A stretch of 64,000 bases of DNA from NCBI GenBank assembly GCA_002340355.1, contig DDLX01000043.1:1-64000 (forward strand), read 5' to 3'. Every line of letters starts with the position of its first letter. Positions within the stretch are counted from its first letter, which is position 1. Below, piece by piece: positions 33,371 to 43,236 of the stretch. The position numbers and the translations under genes are program-made. Source of the DNA: Cytophagales bacterium UBA2561 (GTDB taxonomy: Bacteria; Bacteroidota; Bacteroidia; Cytophagales; Thermoflexibacteraceae). Under the pieces are notes generated by a model. It was not told the origin of the DNA. It did no database searches and worked only from the letters and a program-made list of their open reading frames with translations.

Positions 33371-35275
33371 CTAACTCACGGCTTCTTCTTCACTTTGAAG
33401 CTGTTTATCATAAAGTTCTTTATATGTCCCGTTTTGGTTTATCAATTCCTGATGTGTGCCATTTTCTACAATTTTACCATCGTCTAAAACGTAAATTTTG
33501 TCTGCCAATTTTGCTGAAGAAACCCGATGTGAAATAACAATTGAAGTCCGATTTTTCATGATACGCTTCAAATTATTCAAAATAGTATTTTCAGTTTTAG
33601 TATCGACTGCTGACAAACAATCGTCTAAAATCATAATTTTCGGATTTCGGGCAATGGCTCTAGCGATTGAAACCCGTTGTTTTTGTCCACCCGAAAGTGT
33701 AATGCCACGTTCTCCCAATTCGGTATCAAAACCTTTTGGAAATTGCTCAATATTTCCTTGCAAATCAGCATCTTCACTGGCTTGTACTAATTCCTCCTCC
33801 GTCAATTTTGGAACACCAAATCGAATATTATTCCGAATCGAATCCGAAAATAAAAAAACATCTTGCGGAACATAACCCAATTGAGAACGTAAACTATCCA
33901 AATTATAATTTTTAATTGGGGTATCATCAACTAAAATTTCTCCTTCTGTTGCATCATATAACCGACAAAGCATATTGGCAAACGTACTTTTTCCTGAACC
34001 TGTCGTTCCTAAAATGGCAACTGTTTCTCCTGCATTTATCTGCATATCAATATTTTGTAAGGCTTCGATTCCTGAATCAGCATATGTAAAACTGACATTT
34101 CGAAGCGTTATTTTTCCTGCAATTGACTTGGAAATATTTTCGGTAGAAATAATATCGTTTTCTTCCTGCAAAAATTCATTAATTCGTTTTTGAGAAGCCG
34201 CTGCCCGTTGTGCCATACTCGAAATCCAGCCCAATGCTGCTACGGGCCACGTCAGCATATTGATATAGATGATAAATTCAGCAATATTTCCCGCCGTAAT
34301 TGTTCCGTCAATCACCTCAATTCCACCCACATAAATCGTCAAAATAGTACTAAAACCAATCAAAAGTAACATCATCGGAAAAAATAAGGCGTTTACCATT
34401 GCCAATTTTAACGATTGTACTTTATAATCTTCACTATGCAAGGTGAATTGTTGATAAGAATCATCTTCTCGTACAAATGATTTCAGAACTCGAATTCCTG
34501 AAAAGGCTTCCTGTACAAAACTCGTCATCTGAGACAAACTTTCTTGAATTTTGGTCGATTGTCGATTAACAATACTATTGATATAATAAATTCCAAAAGA
34601 TAAAATAGGCAAAGGCAAAAGTGAAAAAACCGTTAGTTTGATATGAATAGATAGCATAAAAGAGACCACTAACGTAAAGGAAATCAGCATACTTAAACCG
34701 TACATGACCACAGGACCTAAATACATCCGAACGTGATTGACATCCTCAGAAATTCGTGCCATCAAGTCGCCTGTATTATTTCTTCGATAAAAACTCAATG
34801 GTAAATTTTGGTATTGTTTGAAGATTTCATTTTTCAAATCATATTCGATATGACGAGACATCACAATAATCGTTTGGCGCACCATAAACAAAAATACACC
34901 CCGAATTAATGCCATAATTACAATCAAAACACCGTACAATAAAACCGAAAAAGCAAACAATTCGTAAATCGTATCTTGTTGATTTTCAAATTCATCATAA
35001 AGTGGATAAATTTTTATCATATCACTCACCGAGTCGAAAGCATAGCGTACAAGTTGGGCAGGAATGATTTGAAAAAGTACCGAAATTATGGTAAATAAGA
35101 TACCAAAACTTAACAGTCCTTTGTATTTCCAAAAATATTTATTCAGATAAGCTAAATCTTTCACGTTATTAGGTGGATTGGTGTTGAGATTACATTTGAA
35201 TCGTAATTGCCAAAATAACCAAAAGCCCTGAAATTGGTTCGGATAAGCAGGTAAATTCCTATCACCTTCGTACAT
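33371..35275 (-). CDS. ABC exporter half-transporter, MsbA/BmrA type
   Basis: 634 aa from the ATG at 35275; a GTG at 35164 would start at KDLAYLNKYFWKYK, closer to the common N-terminus of the family, so the first 37 residues may not be translated. Six membrane helices are expected (~50-340), followed by the ATPase: Walker A LGTTGSGKSTFANM, Q-loop GYVPQDVFLFS, signature TLSGGQKQRVSIARA, Walker B KIMILDDCLSAVDT and H-loop VISHRV. It functions as a homo- or heterodimer exporting lipids or hydrophobic compounds; substrate unknown. Confidence 0.9.
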   Translation of the reverse strand: MYEGDRNLPAYPNQFQGFWLFWQLRFKCNLNTNPPNNVKDLAYLNKYFWKYKGLLSFGILFTIISVLFQIIPAQLVRYAFDSVSDMIKIYPLYDEFENQQDTIYELFAFSVLLYGVLIVIMALIRGVFLFMVRQTIIVMSRHIEYDLKNEIFKQYQNLPLSFYRRNNTGDLMARISEDVNHVRMYLGPVVMYGLSMLISFTLVVSFMLSIHIKLTVFSLLPLPILSFGIYYINSIVNRQSTKIQESLSQMTSFVQEAFSGIRVLKSFVREDDSYQQFTLHSEDYKVQSLKLAMVNALFFPMMLLLIGFSTILTIYVGGIEVIDGTITAGNIAEFIIYINMLTWPVAALGWISSMAQRAAASQKRINEFLQEENDIISTENISKSIAGKITLRNVSFTYADSGIEALQNIDMQINAGETVAILGTTGSGKSTFANMLCRLYDATEGEILVDDTPIKNYNLDSLRSQLGYVPQDVFLFSDSIRNNIRFGVPKLTEEELVQASEDADLQGNIEQFPKGFDTELGERGITLSGGQKQRVSIARAIARNPKIMILDDCLSAVDTKTENTILNNLKRIMKNRTSIVISHRVSSAKLADKIYVLDDGKIVENGTHQELINQNGTYKELYDKQLQSEEEAVS

Positions 35276-35311
35276 TTAAAGATTAATTCCCAAGATAAAA
35301 CAAAATAACTC

Positions 35312-36019
35312 ATGGAAATAAATACCGTAAAAGCCCTCATTACAGGAGCAACTGGCGGAATTGGTTATGAAATAGCTCGTACCCTCAAGGAACAAGGAGC
35401 GCAAGTTATCATTTCTGGACGAAATCAAGAAAAACTCAAGCAAGCAGAGCAAGAACTTGGAGTACGTGGTTTCAAGGCGGATGTTTCTAAGGAAAAAGAA
35501 GTTAAAGCCCTTTTTGAATTTGCACTTCAAGAAATGGAGACAGTAAATGTTTTGGTCAATAATGCGGGTTTTGGTGGATTTGCTCCACTCATAAAAACAT
35601 CCGTTGAAGATTTTCAAAAACAATGGGAAGTCAATACCAAAGGACTTTTTATGATGGGCAGAGAAGCAGCAAAGCATTTTGTAGAAAAAAAGTATGGTAA
35701 CATTATTAATATTGGTTCAACGGCTGCGGTTAGTGGTTTTCCTGCGGGTTCGGCTTATGTAGCGAGTAAGTTTGCTATTTCGGGATTAACCCAATGTTGG
35801 CGAGCAGAATTAAGACCGTATAATGTTCGTGTGATGCAAATTAACCCAAGTGAAGTTGTTACAGATTTTATAGAAAAAGCAGGCTTGGAGCGAAAAGACA
35901 CTGAACATAAATTAAAACCTTCGGAAGTGGCTCATATTGTGGTTTCGATGCTGGCAATGAATGATGTTGGATTTATTCCAGATGCTTCTATTTGGGCAAC
36001 CAATCCTTGGGGAAAATAA
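35312..36019 (+). CDS. short-chain dehydrogenase/reductase (FabG-like)
   Basis: 235 aa, classical SDR. GATGGIGYEIA binds NAD(P) (residues 9-20), NNAGFGGF is the structural motif, INIGSTAAV carries the catalytic Ser, and SAYVASKFAISGL holds the Tyr and Lys. The Arg after the first glycine motif (SGRNQEKL) points to NADPH. The C-terminus ATNPW is typical of the sepiapterin-reductase-like or 3-ketoacyl reductase group. It is divergent from the ABC exporter, with 36 bp between starts. Substrate is not predictable. Confidence 0.88.
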   Translation: MEINTVKALITGATGGIGYEIARTLKEQGAQVIISGRNQEKLKQAEQELGVRGFKADVSKEKEVKALFEFALQEMETVNVLVNNAGFGGFAPLIKTSVEDFQKQWEVNTKGLFMMGREAAKHFVEKKYGNIINIGSTAAVSGFPAGSAYVASKFAISGLTQCWRAELRPYNVRVMQINPSEVVTDFIEKAGLERKDTEHKLKPSEVAHIVVSMLAMNDVGFIPDASIWATNPWGK

Positions 36020-36129
36020 CCCTAAAATAATTTTTCAATTTCTCAAAACCAAAAGTTATCAAAGATTTAAATAACTGAAAATCAAGTTTAAACTACTCAA
36101 ACCTTCCAATAAATAAACACAATACAACT

Positions 36130-37407
36130 TTGAATCCAACCAATCGGAATGCTCTTCTTTTGTTATTTGTGGCACATGGTATTTCGGGCTTTGCTCAGGG
36201 AATTTCGATGTTGTCCATCCCTTGGTATTTTGCCCAAAAACACCTCACAGGCGAATTTAATGGATACTATGCTTTTGTTACTTTTCTGACCTTTTTTTGG
36301 AGCATTGGAGCAGGTACAATTGTCGATAGATTTTCCCGAAAACAAGTTTTTCTCATCAATAATAGTATCGAAATGCTAGTACTTGGAGGAGTGGCTTTGA
36401 TAGGACTTTGTATGCACCAACTTTCTGATTTACTGGTTATTCTGGTGTTTTTTACGACCATTTGCGGTTATCATATTCACTATCCAAACTTGTATGCTTT
36501 TGCTCAGGAAGTTACACCCAGTCAGGAATATACCAAAATTAATTCGTACTTGGAAGTTGTGGGACAAACTACAAATATTATTTCGGGATTCTTTGGAGCA
36601 ATTTTATTGGAAGGCTTTGACGGCAACGTATCATTTTGGGATTTTAACTTCACTCTTTTCGTCATTCCCCGTTGGCAAATTTGGGAAATTTTTGCGATGG
36701 ATGCTTTAACTTATCTGATTGCTATTGCTTTAATTATTCAGATTCGTACTGTAGCCATTAAACCAAAGAAAATTGAAAGAGGTCTTTTTTGGAAACGAGT
36801 TCGTTCGGGGTTCGAGTTTTTGAAAGCTCATCCTGTAATATTCAAATTTGGACTTTTTTCGTATTCAATATTTATCGTAATGTTGATTAATATTCATGCA
36901 CTTGTTCCCGCTTACATCAAAAATCATTTACTTTTGGGAGGAGTAGCATTTGCTTTCGGAAAAGTCGCTACGGCATTGGGAGCATTGCTTTCAGGAGTGG
37001 GTTCACGCCAGATTTTTCGAGGATTTGACGAAGTTAAAATTGTGATTATTTTTTGTGTATTGTCAGGAATAGTTTTCTTTTTGGCTTCTACAACACAAGA
37101 AATAGAGATTTTTTTATTGGTGTCATTTCTTTTTGGATTTGCCAATTCAGGCGCACGTATTTATCGCTTGAGTTGGCTTTTTAGTCATGTTCCCAATTAC
37201 ATTATTGGACGTACAAATAGTATTTTTTCAATAGCAAACATTATCCTTCGGATTATTCTAATTTCGATTTTTGCTTCTGAATTTATCAATACGGATTCGA
37301 ATATCGTTTATGCCTATGCCCTAACAGGTCTGATTATGTTTGGGTCAGGGTTGTTTTTGCTTCGAGACTATCAGAAATATCGAAATTTGTCAAAACCTAA
37401 AGCGTAA
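36130..37407 (+). CDS. MFS transporter
   Basis: 425 aa, 12 hydrophobic segments. It resembles the EntS-like exporter group: the loop between helices 2 and 3 is GTIVDRFSRKQVFLINN, a typical MFS motif with Asp-Arg. It starts with a TTG at 36130; the nearby alternatives all fall inside the first membrane helix, HGISGFAQGI. The product is an inner-membrane exporter of unknown substrate. Confidence 0.82.
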   Translation: MNPTNRNALLLLFVAHGISGFAQGISMLSIPWYFAQKHLTGEFNGYYAFVTFLTFFWSIGAGTIVDRFSRKQVFLINNSIEMLVLGGVALIGLCMHQLSDLLVILVFFTTICGYHIHYPNLYAFAQEVTPSQEYTKINSYLEVVGQTTNIISGFFGAILLEGFDGNVSFWDFNFTLFVIPRWQIWEIFAMDALTYLIAIALIIQIRTVAIKPKKIERGLFWKRVRSGFEFLKAHPVIFKFGLFSYSIFIVMLINIHALVPAYIKNHLLLGGVAFAFGKVATALGALLSGVGSRQIFRGFDEVKIVIIFCVLSGIVFFLASTTQEIEIFLLVSFLFGFANSGARIYRLSWLFSHVPNYIIGRTNSIFSIANIILRIILISIFASEFINTDSNIVYAYALTGLIMFGSGLFLLRDYQKYRNLSKPKA

Positions 37408-37423
37408 TATGACACGGTATTTT

Positions 37424-37717
37424 TTAGGGATTATGCAAAACTTGGGTGAAACGGACATGATTTTTGAACTTCACCTGTTGAGCTAATTTTGAAATAGTCC
37501 GCCTTGTATCGGACGTATCCAGTCCTGAACAGTGAATCTCAATTTTACGTTCTCGTAAATCTGTCCACGCTTCGATGCAATCCACAAGTGGCATTAAAAT
37601 ATCTTCGGAAAAGGTCAGTACAGGCATAAAGTCAATGCTCAAGACGGCAGTTTCGCCTTTATAATGTAGCTTAACTTCTGGAATTTGTGTACTTCCTTTT
37701 ATTTGAAAATCTTCCAT
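37424..37717 (-). CDS. small protein, possibly SiaC/STAS-like
   Basis: 97 aa, no signal peptide. The order of features (IKGSTQIPEVKLHYKGETAV, then a helix with LMPLVDCIEAW, a strand IEIHCSGLDTSD with a following helix RRTISKLAQQV) resembles the DUF1987/SiaC phosphoprotein fold, in which a Thr-Ser in the LxTS turn is phosphorylated and later dephosphorylated by a SpoIIE-type PP2C. The match is weak: the family motif YxNTSS is not preserved exactly. Given three SpoIIE phosphatases in this window the idea is worth recording, but it may be an unrelated small protein. Confidence 0.45.
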   Translation of the reverse strand: MEDFQIKGSTQIPEVKLHYKGETAVLSIDFMPVLTFSEDILMPLVDCIEAWTDLRERKIEIHCSGLDTSDTRRTISKLAQQVKFKNHVRFTQVLHNP

Positions 37718-37849
37718 ATTTTTAGTGGGCGATATTCAATTTCATGCAGGAATCATATCCCCTTTCTAATATTTGTTTGATACAAGTTTTCGAATCAATA
37801 AAAAAATATAAACCGAAATTTGTGCCAGAGTTTAGATTTAGCTCCAAAT

Positions 37850-38488
37850 TTATATTTTATTATGGGCTATTTGATTTAGTTTCTGACGAATCTGGTGCGT
37901 AATATCGGAAAAATGTTCGGAATTTTGCACGAAATCAATTTTTTCAACTTTAATAATCAGAATGTTTTGTATGGATGGCATTTGTTCTATCCATTTCTCG
38001 TAGAGCTTATTGAGATCTGTTAGGTATTTTTCAGGAATATCTCGTTCATAAGCTCGTCCTCGTTTCTCAATATTTCTAAGTAAATGTGATACATCTGCTT
38101 GTAAATAAATCAATAAATCAGGTGAAGGCACAAAACGCATCATCGAATCAAATAGCATTCGATAATTTTGATAATCTCGTTCACTCATCCAACCCGAATG
38201 CCGTAAATTTTGAGCAAAAATATGGCAATCCTCTTCAATAGAACGGTCTTGAATTACAATTCGTTTCTTTTTTTGAATAACATTATCTAACTGTCGGAAA
38301 CGACTATTCAAAAAATAAATCTGTAAAGGAAATGACCACCGAGCCATATCCTCGTAAAAGTCAGCAAGATACGGATTATCATCGGTAGACTCATATTCAG
38401 GTTCCCAATCAAATTCTTCAGCTAGCAAACGGGTCAGGGTTGTCTTACCAGAACCAATATTTCCTGCTACCGCAATATAATTTGTCAT
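37850..38488 (-). CDS. deoxynucleoside kinase
   Basis: 212 aa. P-loop GNIGSGKTT at residues 9-17, QDRSIEEDCHIF (the DRS motif), YLQADVSHLLRNIEKRGRAY with the LID Arg residues, and EKYLTDLNKLYEKW fit the dNK/thymidine-kinase-2-like family. It phosphorylates deoxynucleosides for salvage, in the cytoplasm. ATG 38488 gives MTNYIAVAGNIGSGKTT, the expected short N-terminus. It is transcribed alone, divergent from the thioesterase gene 150 bp away. Confidence 0.9.
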   Translation of the reverse strand: MTNYIAVAGNIGSGKTTLTRLLAEEFDWEPEYESTDDNPYLADFYEDMARWSFPLQIYFLNSRFRQLDNVIQKKKRIVIQDRSIEEDCHIFAQNLRHSGWMSERDYQNYRMLFDSMMRFVPSPDLLIYLQADVSHLLRNIEKRGRAYERDIPEKYLTDLNKLYEKWIEQMPSIQNILIIKVEKIDFVQNSEHFSDITHQIRQKLNQIAHNKI

Positions 38489-38638
38489 TTAATTTCGTAA
38501 ACTCATTCTTAAAACAAAAAACAAAATTACAATTTTTTTGTGGTGTTTTTTGATGACTTACGCCATAAGATTTACTTTTGAGATGATAAAAAAACTTCAA
38601 TTTTTGGAATGCTTTGCTAAAACGCAAAAAAATAACTT

Positions 38639-39076
38639 ATGGAATACCAAGAATTACTAAATAAATTCCCTGTAAAATTACAACTTCCCGTACAGTGGGG
38701 AGATATGGACGCTTTTCAGCATGTCAATAATGTGCGATATTTACGTTGGTTTGAGAGCGCACGGGTAGAGTATATGCGCTATTTGCCCAGTATTGAATTG
38801 AGTGGCGAAACCTCCATTGGTGTTATTGTAGGAGCAATCGAATGTAAATATTTATTTCCTGTAACTTATCCTGATACGATTGATTTAGGGATTCGGATTG
38901 AAAATCTAGAAGCTGAAAAATTTGATATGGTGTGTCAAATGTTCAGTCAACACCACCAACGCATTGTCACAATTGCCAAAGCAAAAATCGTCATTTATGA
39001 TTATATAAATTTCCGAAGAACAAAATTGACAAAAGAAATGCTAGCAGAAATCCAAGCATTAGAAAATCGAAGATAG
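38639..39076 (+). CDS. acyl-CoA thioesterase, 4HBT (YbgC/FadM-like)
   Basis: 145 aa hot-dog fold. WGDMDAFQHVNNVRYLRWFE is the 4HBT signature with catalytic Asp (about residue 24), followed by VGAIECKYLFPVTYPDTIDL. The length and motif fit the small cytoplasmic thioesterases that hydrolyse acyl-CoA or hydroxybenzoyl-CoA. Actual substrate is not indicated. A strong terminator lies 5 bp after the stop. Confidence 0.88.
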   Translation: MEYQELLNKFPVKLQLPVQWGDMDAFQHVNNVRYLRWFESARVEYMRYLPSIELSGETSIGVIVGAIECKYLFPVTYPDTIDLGIRIENLEAEKFDMVCQMFSQHHQRIVTIAKAKIVIYDYINFRRTKLTKEMLAEIQALENRR

Positions 39077-39081
39077 TTAAT

Positions 39082-39124
39082 AAAAAAACTTTCACAAAGT
39101 GTGATACTTTGTGAAAGTTTTTTT
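39082..39124. terminator. bidirectional terminator
   Basis: AAAAAAACTTTCACAAAGT and its complement form a 19-bp stem with a 5-nt loop, with A-run on one side and T-run on the other. Confidence 0.9.
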
Positions 39125-39152
39125 CAACTAAGAATAATTTTCTACTTCACTT

Positions 39153-39956
39153 TTATTTATTATTGCCTGATAATTTATCAGTATCATTTAGTTTGGTTTT
39201 AACCACTCGAAGTCCCATCCCATATAATTTTACAGTTGGCGTATAATGATCTCGAATCGTATTACCACACCGAGCAGGGACAAAAAACCAACTTCCACCT
39301 CTTCGGATTTTTCCTCGTCCAATTTCAGGACCTTGAGGACTATTTTCAGGACTTTTTTCATAGTACTTACGGTCATACCAGTCCGAACACCACTCCCAAA
39401 CATTTCCACTCATATCATGAATTCCCAATTCGTTAGGTTTTTTGAGACCTACAGGCTTAGTACGATCAGAGTTTTTATTGTGCCATGCTACAGCATCAGG
39501 ATCATTGCTCCCAGAGAAAGTATATCCTTTAGATTTTTTTCCTCCTTTTGAAGCATATTCCCACTCTGCTTCAGTTGGGAGTCGTCCTCCAACCCACTCG
39601 GCATAAGCTTTGGCGTCGTGCCAACTCACATTTACCATTGGGTGGTCTTCGACCCACCCGCCCCAAGGTGGGTAAAAGTCAGGCATCTCACGTCCTGTAG
39701 CTTCGCAAAACTTTCGATATTGAGCAACCGTTACTTCATATTTGCCAATATAAAAATCCTTTATTTTGACATCATGAACAGGCTTGGAGTCAAAGCCTCG
39801 TGCATCACCCATTCTGAATGAACCACCTTCAACAAAGACAAATTCATCGAACCTACGGTCATCATTTTCATTCTCTTCTTGGGCATACAGATGTCCACCA
39901 AATGTGAGTAAACATCCCAGCAAAATGTAAACAAAGAGAACTTTGGTATCTTTCAT
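39153..39956 (-). CDS. exported SUMF1/FGE-fold protein without active-site cysteine pair
   Basis: 267 aa from the ATG at 39956, which is followed by a signal peptide (cleavage near YAQ). An upstream ATG at 40007 would hide it. The SUMF1 domain is clear: VEGGSFRMGDARGFDSKPVH, VTVAQYRKFCEATG, VNVSWHDAKAYAEW, GRLPTEAEWEYASKGG, GNVWEWCSDWY, RRGGSWFFVPARC. The cysteines used by true formylglycine-generating enzyme in the segment after GGSW are not both present, so it is not expected to modify sulfatases. In Bacteroidota this fold also occurs in gliding and secretion proteins (GldJ, GldK), which are lipoproteins; this one is not. Role unknown. Confidence 0.82.
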   Translation of the reverse strand: MKDTKVLFVYILLGCLLTFGGHLYAQEENENDDRRFDEFVFVEGGSFRMGDARGFDSKPVHDVKIKDFYIGKYEVTVAQYRKFCEATGREMPDFYPPWGGWVEDHPMVNVSWHDAKAYAEWVGGRLPTEAEWEYASKGGKKSKGYTFSGSNDPDAVAWHNKNSDRTKPVGLKKPNELGIHDMSGNVWEWCSDWYDRKYYEKSPENSPQGPEIGRGKIRRGGSWFFVPARCGNTIRDHYTPTVKLYGMGLRVVKTKLNDTDKLSGNNK

Positions 39957-40615
39957 GTGTTTAAAAATTTGTTTTAAAGAGTGAGGGAAAATTAGTAAAA
40001 AAACCAACGTTTTTTGAAGTCTATTTCAAAGAACACTGATAGCTATTTTTGTTCTGTTTTGTTGGATATTTTCTTTGAGGATATTAAACTAAAAATCCTC
40101 TACAAGGAACTTGCAAATTACGAATCTATTTGCTATGAATAACGATGTTTTAAAAATTGCGTTCACTTTTTAACTTTTTATTTAAAATTTAGAATAACTG
40201 AACCCCGTAAAAATAATGTAAATTGCCTATTCCTATTTTTTAATTCAAGGTAAATTCAAAAACAAACCAATCTAAGCAATCAACAGCTTTATTTTATAAG
40301 ACTTTTGCTGTATTTTATAGTACAAAAAAAAGAATATCTGATTTTAGTCTTATAAGTTTGAATTTAACGGAGAAAAACAATCGCCAATGCTGTTAAGCGA
40401 TTCTAGAGGCTTAAAGAATTAAAAAAAACTATTCATGTTTTTATCTAATCAATAAATAATTAATTAATTATCCGATTTTTAATTAAGTAAAGCCTAAAAC
40501 CAAGATACATTTAGCCTAAAAAAATATCAAGTTTTCTAACGATAAGAATCACGCATCTTGATGGTGTGCTTCCATAATTTATAACCTATTTAGTACAATA
40601 AAATTCTGAAAAACA
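39957..40615. other. 659-bp gap before the OmpA-family gene
   Basis: No gene is seen. A -7-like box TATTTTTG lies at 40044-40051 but is 560 bp from the next ATG and has no good partner. A GAGGAT...ATCCTC hairpin lies at 40077-40100. An untranslated small RNA is possible but unsupported. Confidence 0.4.
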
Positions 40616-42067
40616 ATGAAATACGGAATTTTCCTTTTTATTGCTATCCTCCTCAGTGCTTCGTCCAGTAGCATGGCACAGTGTATTGATTGTAAGGAAA
40701 TTTACGTCTGGGACTTTATTACCGAAGACGGAGAGCGAGATAAATATACCTCACGACTGACTCGTCAATTTTTTAATGTTTTGAGTCAACGAAAAGAGTG
40801 TACTGTAGTTCGCCGTGCCTCATTTAGTAAAACTTTTCCCTCAGAAGGTGAAATGATTGATGCGCTTTATTTTGATGATTTACGTTCAGGTTTACAAGAT
40901 ACCTTACAAAATTGGTCTAAAGCTAAAGTGGTTGTCTTTGGAATTTTGATTGATGAGGGTGGATCGAGTAAAGCTCTGAGTTTGACACTCCAAAATATTG
41001 ATCCTTCCTCTGGAGACCGCTTTTTCATTAGTCATGATTTATATATTAACACTGAAGAAATTAATGATCCCCAACGCTCACAAGCTTTGGTAAAAAATGC
41101 ACTGGATGAAGTGATTTGTCAGAAAATTACTGACCCTGATTTTGCGAACCTAACCAAAGAAGAAACGGCTCAACAACTCGAAACTATCGGACAACAACTT
41201 CAAAAATTTGCTGAAGTTTCTCGAGAAAAGCGAAATACTGATTACTATTCTAATGTCAAAAAATTATCAGAAGATTTTCAAAAGTGTTTTAATCGTTTTT
41301 CACAACTCCAGCCTTCTATTAAGGAAGTCGAGAAGTTCAATATTGTCGAAACGGAATTTGTCAAACAAATTAATAATATTGGTTATGACTATTTGTTTAA
41401 TAAATTATTTGAAGAAGAATTTAAGTATGATGAGTTAAGTGCTTCCTACAAATTGGGAAAATCAGAGATTAGTAAGTTGATTCAGAATCGAGAGTACTGT
41501 ATCGAATTATGCCAAAAATTAATTGCTCATGATTTGACTAAAGGAGATCGTAATAAGCAAAGTAAACTGGAAACCATCAAGTTGAATTGCTATCATGATT
41601 TGCTTTATCTCTATAACGAACAAGGTAAGAAAGAGACCGAAATCGTAGGAATTAGAACTCAGATTGAAAAATTAACACCTGATTTAAAAAAGGTACTGGC
41701 GCGGGATGAGCCATTGAGTGTCATTACCAATAAAGTTATTAAACTTCATATCCGATTCAAAATTGGAACATCTGATTTCCAAGCAGAGTCTTTTGATGAG
41801 ATGGAACGTCTTGCTCAGATCGCTCAAAAATACCCTACGTTAAAAATCGAATTAGCTGGACATACGGATAATATTGGTGAAACAGAAATCTTACATCGTC
41901 TTTCAAAGCAACGCGCCGAAGCCGTCAAGCAGATTTTGATGAATAAAAATATTGATGGTAAACGAATTATAACGATTGGATATGGAGGAGATTTACCTAT
42001 TGCTGATAATGCAAATAAAGAAACTCGGAAACTAAATCGACGAGTAGAAGTCACTTTTAAAGAATAA
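40616..42067 (+). CDS. OmpA-family outer membrane/peptidoglycan-binding protein
   Basis: 483 aa. Signal peptide at residues 1-22 (cleavage near SMAQ), followed by CIDCKEIYVWDF. The middle (~150-340) is helical and probably forms a long spacer. Residues ~370-483 are an OmpA C-terminal domain, with IELAGHTDNIGETEILHRLS and AEAVKQILMNKNIDGKRI, ending GYGGDLPIADNANKETRKLN and RRVEVTFKE; the TDN...R motif binds diaminopimelate in peptidoglycan. Short TonB or beta-barrel parts are not present. It is followed by another exported OmpA-like gene. Confidence 0.85.
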   Translation: MKYGIFLFIAILLSASSSSMAQCIDCKEIYVWDFITEDGERDKYTSRLTRQFFNVLSQRKECTVVRRASFSKTFPSEGEMIDALYFDDLRSGLQDTLQNWSKAKVVVFGILIDEGGSSKALSLTLQNIDPSSGDRFFISHDLYINTEEINDPQRSQALVKNALDEVICQKITDPDFANLTKEETAQQLETIGQQLQKFAEVSREKRNTDYYSNVKKLSEDFQKCFNRFSQLQPSIKEVEKFNIVETEFVKQINNIGYDYLFNKLFEEEFKYDELSASYKLGKSEISKLIQNREYCIELCQKLIAHDLTKGDRNKQSKLETIKLNCYHDLLYLYNEQGKKETEIVGIRTQIEKLTPDLKKVLARDEPLSVITNKVIKLHIRFKIGTSDFQAESFDEMERLAQIAQKYPTLKIELAGHTDNIGETEILHRLSKQRAEAVKQILMNKNIDGKRIITIGYGGDLPIADNANKETRKLNRRVEVTFKE

Positions 42068-42111
42068 TTGGGCTGAAATCCACGCCTGTAAGGTTTGGGA
42101 CGGAAAAGATT

Positions 42112-42141
42112 TTTGAATCTCCTCGATATCTGATATTTTTG
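42112..42141 (+). promoter_or_regulatory. promoter of the second OmpA-like gene
   Basis: TTTG (42112), 18-nt spacer, TATTTTTG (42134-42141): a full match to the Bacteroidota -33/-7 arrangement. The leader to the ATG is about 65 nt. Confidence 0.65.
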
Positions 42142-42211
42142 TAAAAAACAAAATTAAACTTACTTCCGTCCTTATCTTAGAATAAATTGTAAACTCCAAA
42201 ACGAAACGCTA

Positions 42212-42904
42212 ATGACTCGCAACTTTCAAGACTTTTTCGTATTTATTTTTATATTTATCTCATTAGGAGTTAATTCTGAAATCAAAGCTAATGATTTAAT
42301 TTCAGAACTAGACTCTCCCGAAGTCAAATTAAAAGATGCTCATTTGGCGTTTACTGGAGTAGTTCAGATGGATGAAAATATGACGTTTTTGCGAACCACT
42401 CGTGCCATTCTACATACATTGAATGAGATTCATTTGATTTCTAAGACACAAGAAAACACGAATTTGGATGCTTTAATTCAACGAGGTAAGTTACGGCGTT
42501 TGATGAATATAGCTAGTGGAGTTTCATGCTTGATTCCCTTCAATTTTGCAGGCGCACAAGTCTCTACCAAAGAGATAGGTTATCTTGGAAATTTTATTGC
42601 TACACTGGACTCAATTAATTCTACTTATCGCACTCGTTATCAGACAGATTTAGGATTTGAAATTGCAGTTTTTGGATACACTGATCATAGTGGTTCAAAT
42701 TCTCAAAATCAGATTTTAGCCCATGCACGCGCCCGAAATAGTGCTAAAATTTTAAGTGCCTTAGCGAGTGAAAGAAACCTTAGTTTGAAAATTGTTACTA
42801 TTGAAGGATATCCTGACCAAAATCCATACGGTGAAAATGCCTGCCATGAAGATGATGCTTCCTGCCGAGTTTGTAAGATTATGCTTACCCGACTTACTAA
42901 TTAA
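42212..42904 (+). CDS. exported protein with OmpA-like C-terminal part
   Basis: 230 aa. A signal peptide spans residues ~8-28 (FFVFIFIFISLGVNSEIKA). The region ~150-230 (FEIAVFGYTDHSGSNSQNQI, LAHARARNSAKILSALASER) resembles an OmpA domain, but the segment is compact and ends with paired cysteines (ENACHEDDASCRVC), unusual for OmpA. It may be a periplasmic peptidoglycan-associated protein. It follows the full OmpA gene but has its own promoter. Confidence 0.65.
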   Translation: MTRNFQDFFVFIFIFISLGVNSEIKANDLISELDSPEVKLKDAHLAFTGVVQMDENMTFLRTTRAILHTLNEIHLISKTQENTNLDALIQRGKLRRLMNIASGVSCLIPFNFAGAQVSTKEIGYLGNFIATLDSINSTYRTRYQTDLGFEIAVFGYTDHSGSNSQNQILAHARARNSAKILSALASERNLSLKIVTIEGYPDQNPYGENACHEDDASCRVCKIMLTRLTN

Positions 42905-43236
42905 TAGTCAAATACGTAATATCAGATAAGTGAAAATCTCAGCTTTTTCATCCGTCATAACTTTCTATTCTCTCAGGGTTTACAAACTATTCCATGAAAG
43001 ATATTGGTTCTGAGTAATAAATATTTTTAAGCATATTAAAACATTCTCCCGCATATCCTTTTACGAAAAAGCAATACCCAAAAGTCCTATCTCCTTAGAG
43101 GGATTACAGACTTAAAATAAAAAAGATGAATTTTTTGTTACTTTGCAAAAAAACGCATTCATCTTGTTTCTCTTCGTTAAGATTCATCTCTCATTTATGT
43201 TTTTGGATGCGTAACTAATTGGTAATCAATTTTCTT
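42905..43236. other. 332-bp leader region of pheT
   Basis: No gene is seen. A weak -7-like TTACTTTG lies at 43138, about 100 bp before the pheT ATG. No T-box or peptide leader is recognised. Confidence 0.4.

Noticed and set aside
40044..40100. Small RNA with promoter and hairpin in the OmpA gap
   Set aside because: The -7 box has no -33 partner and the hairpin lacks a T-run.
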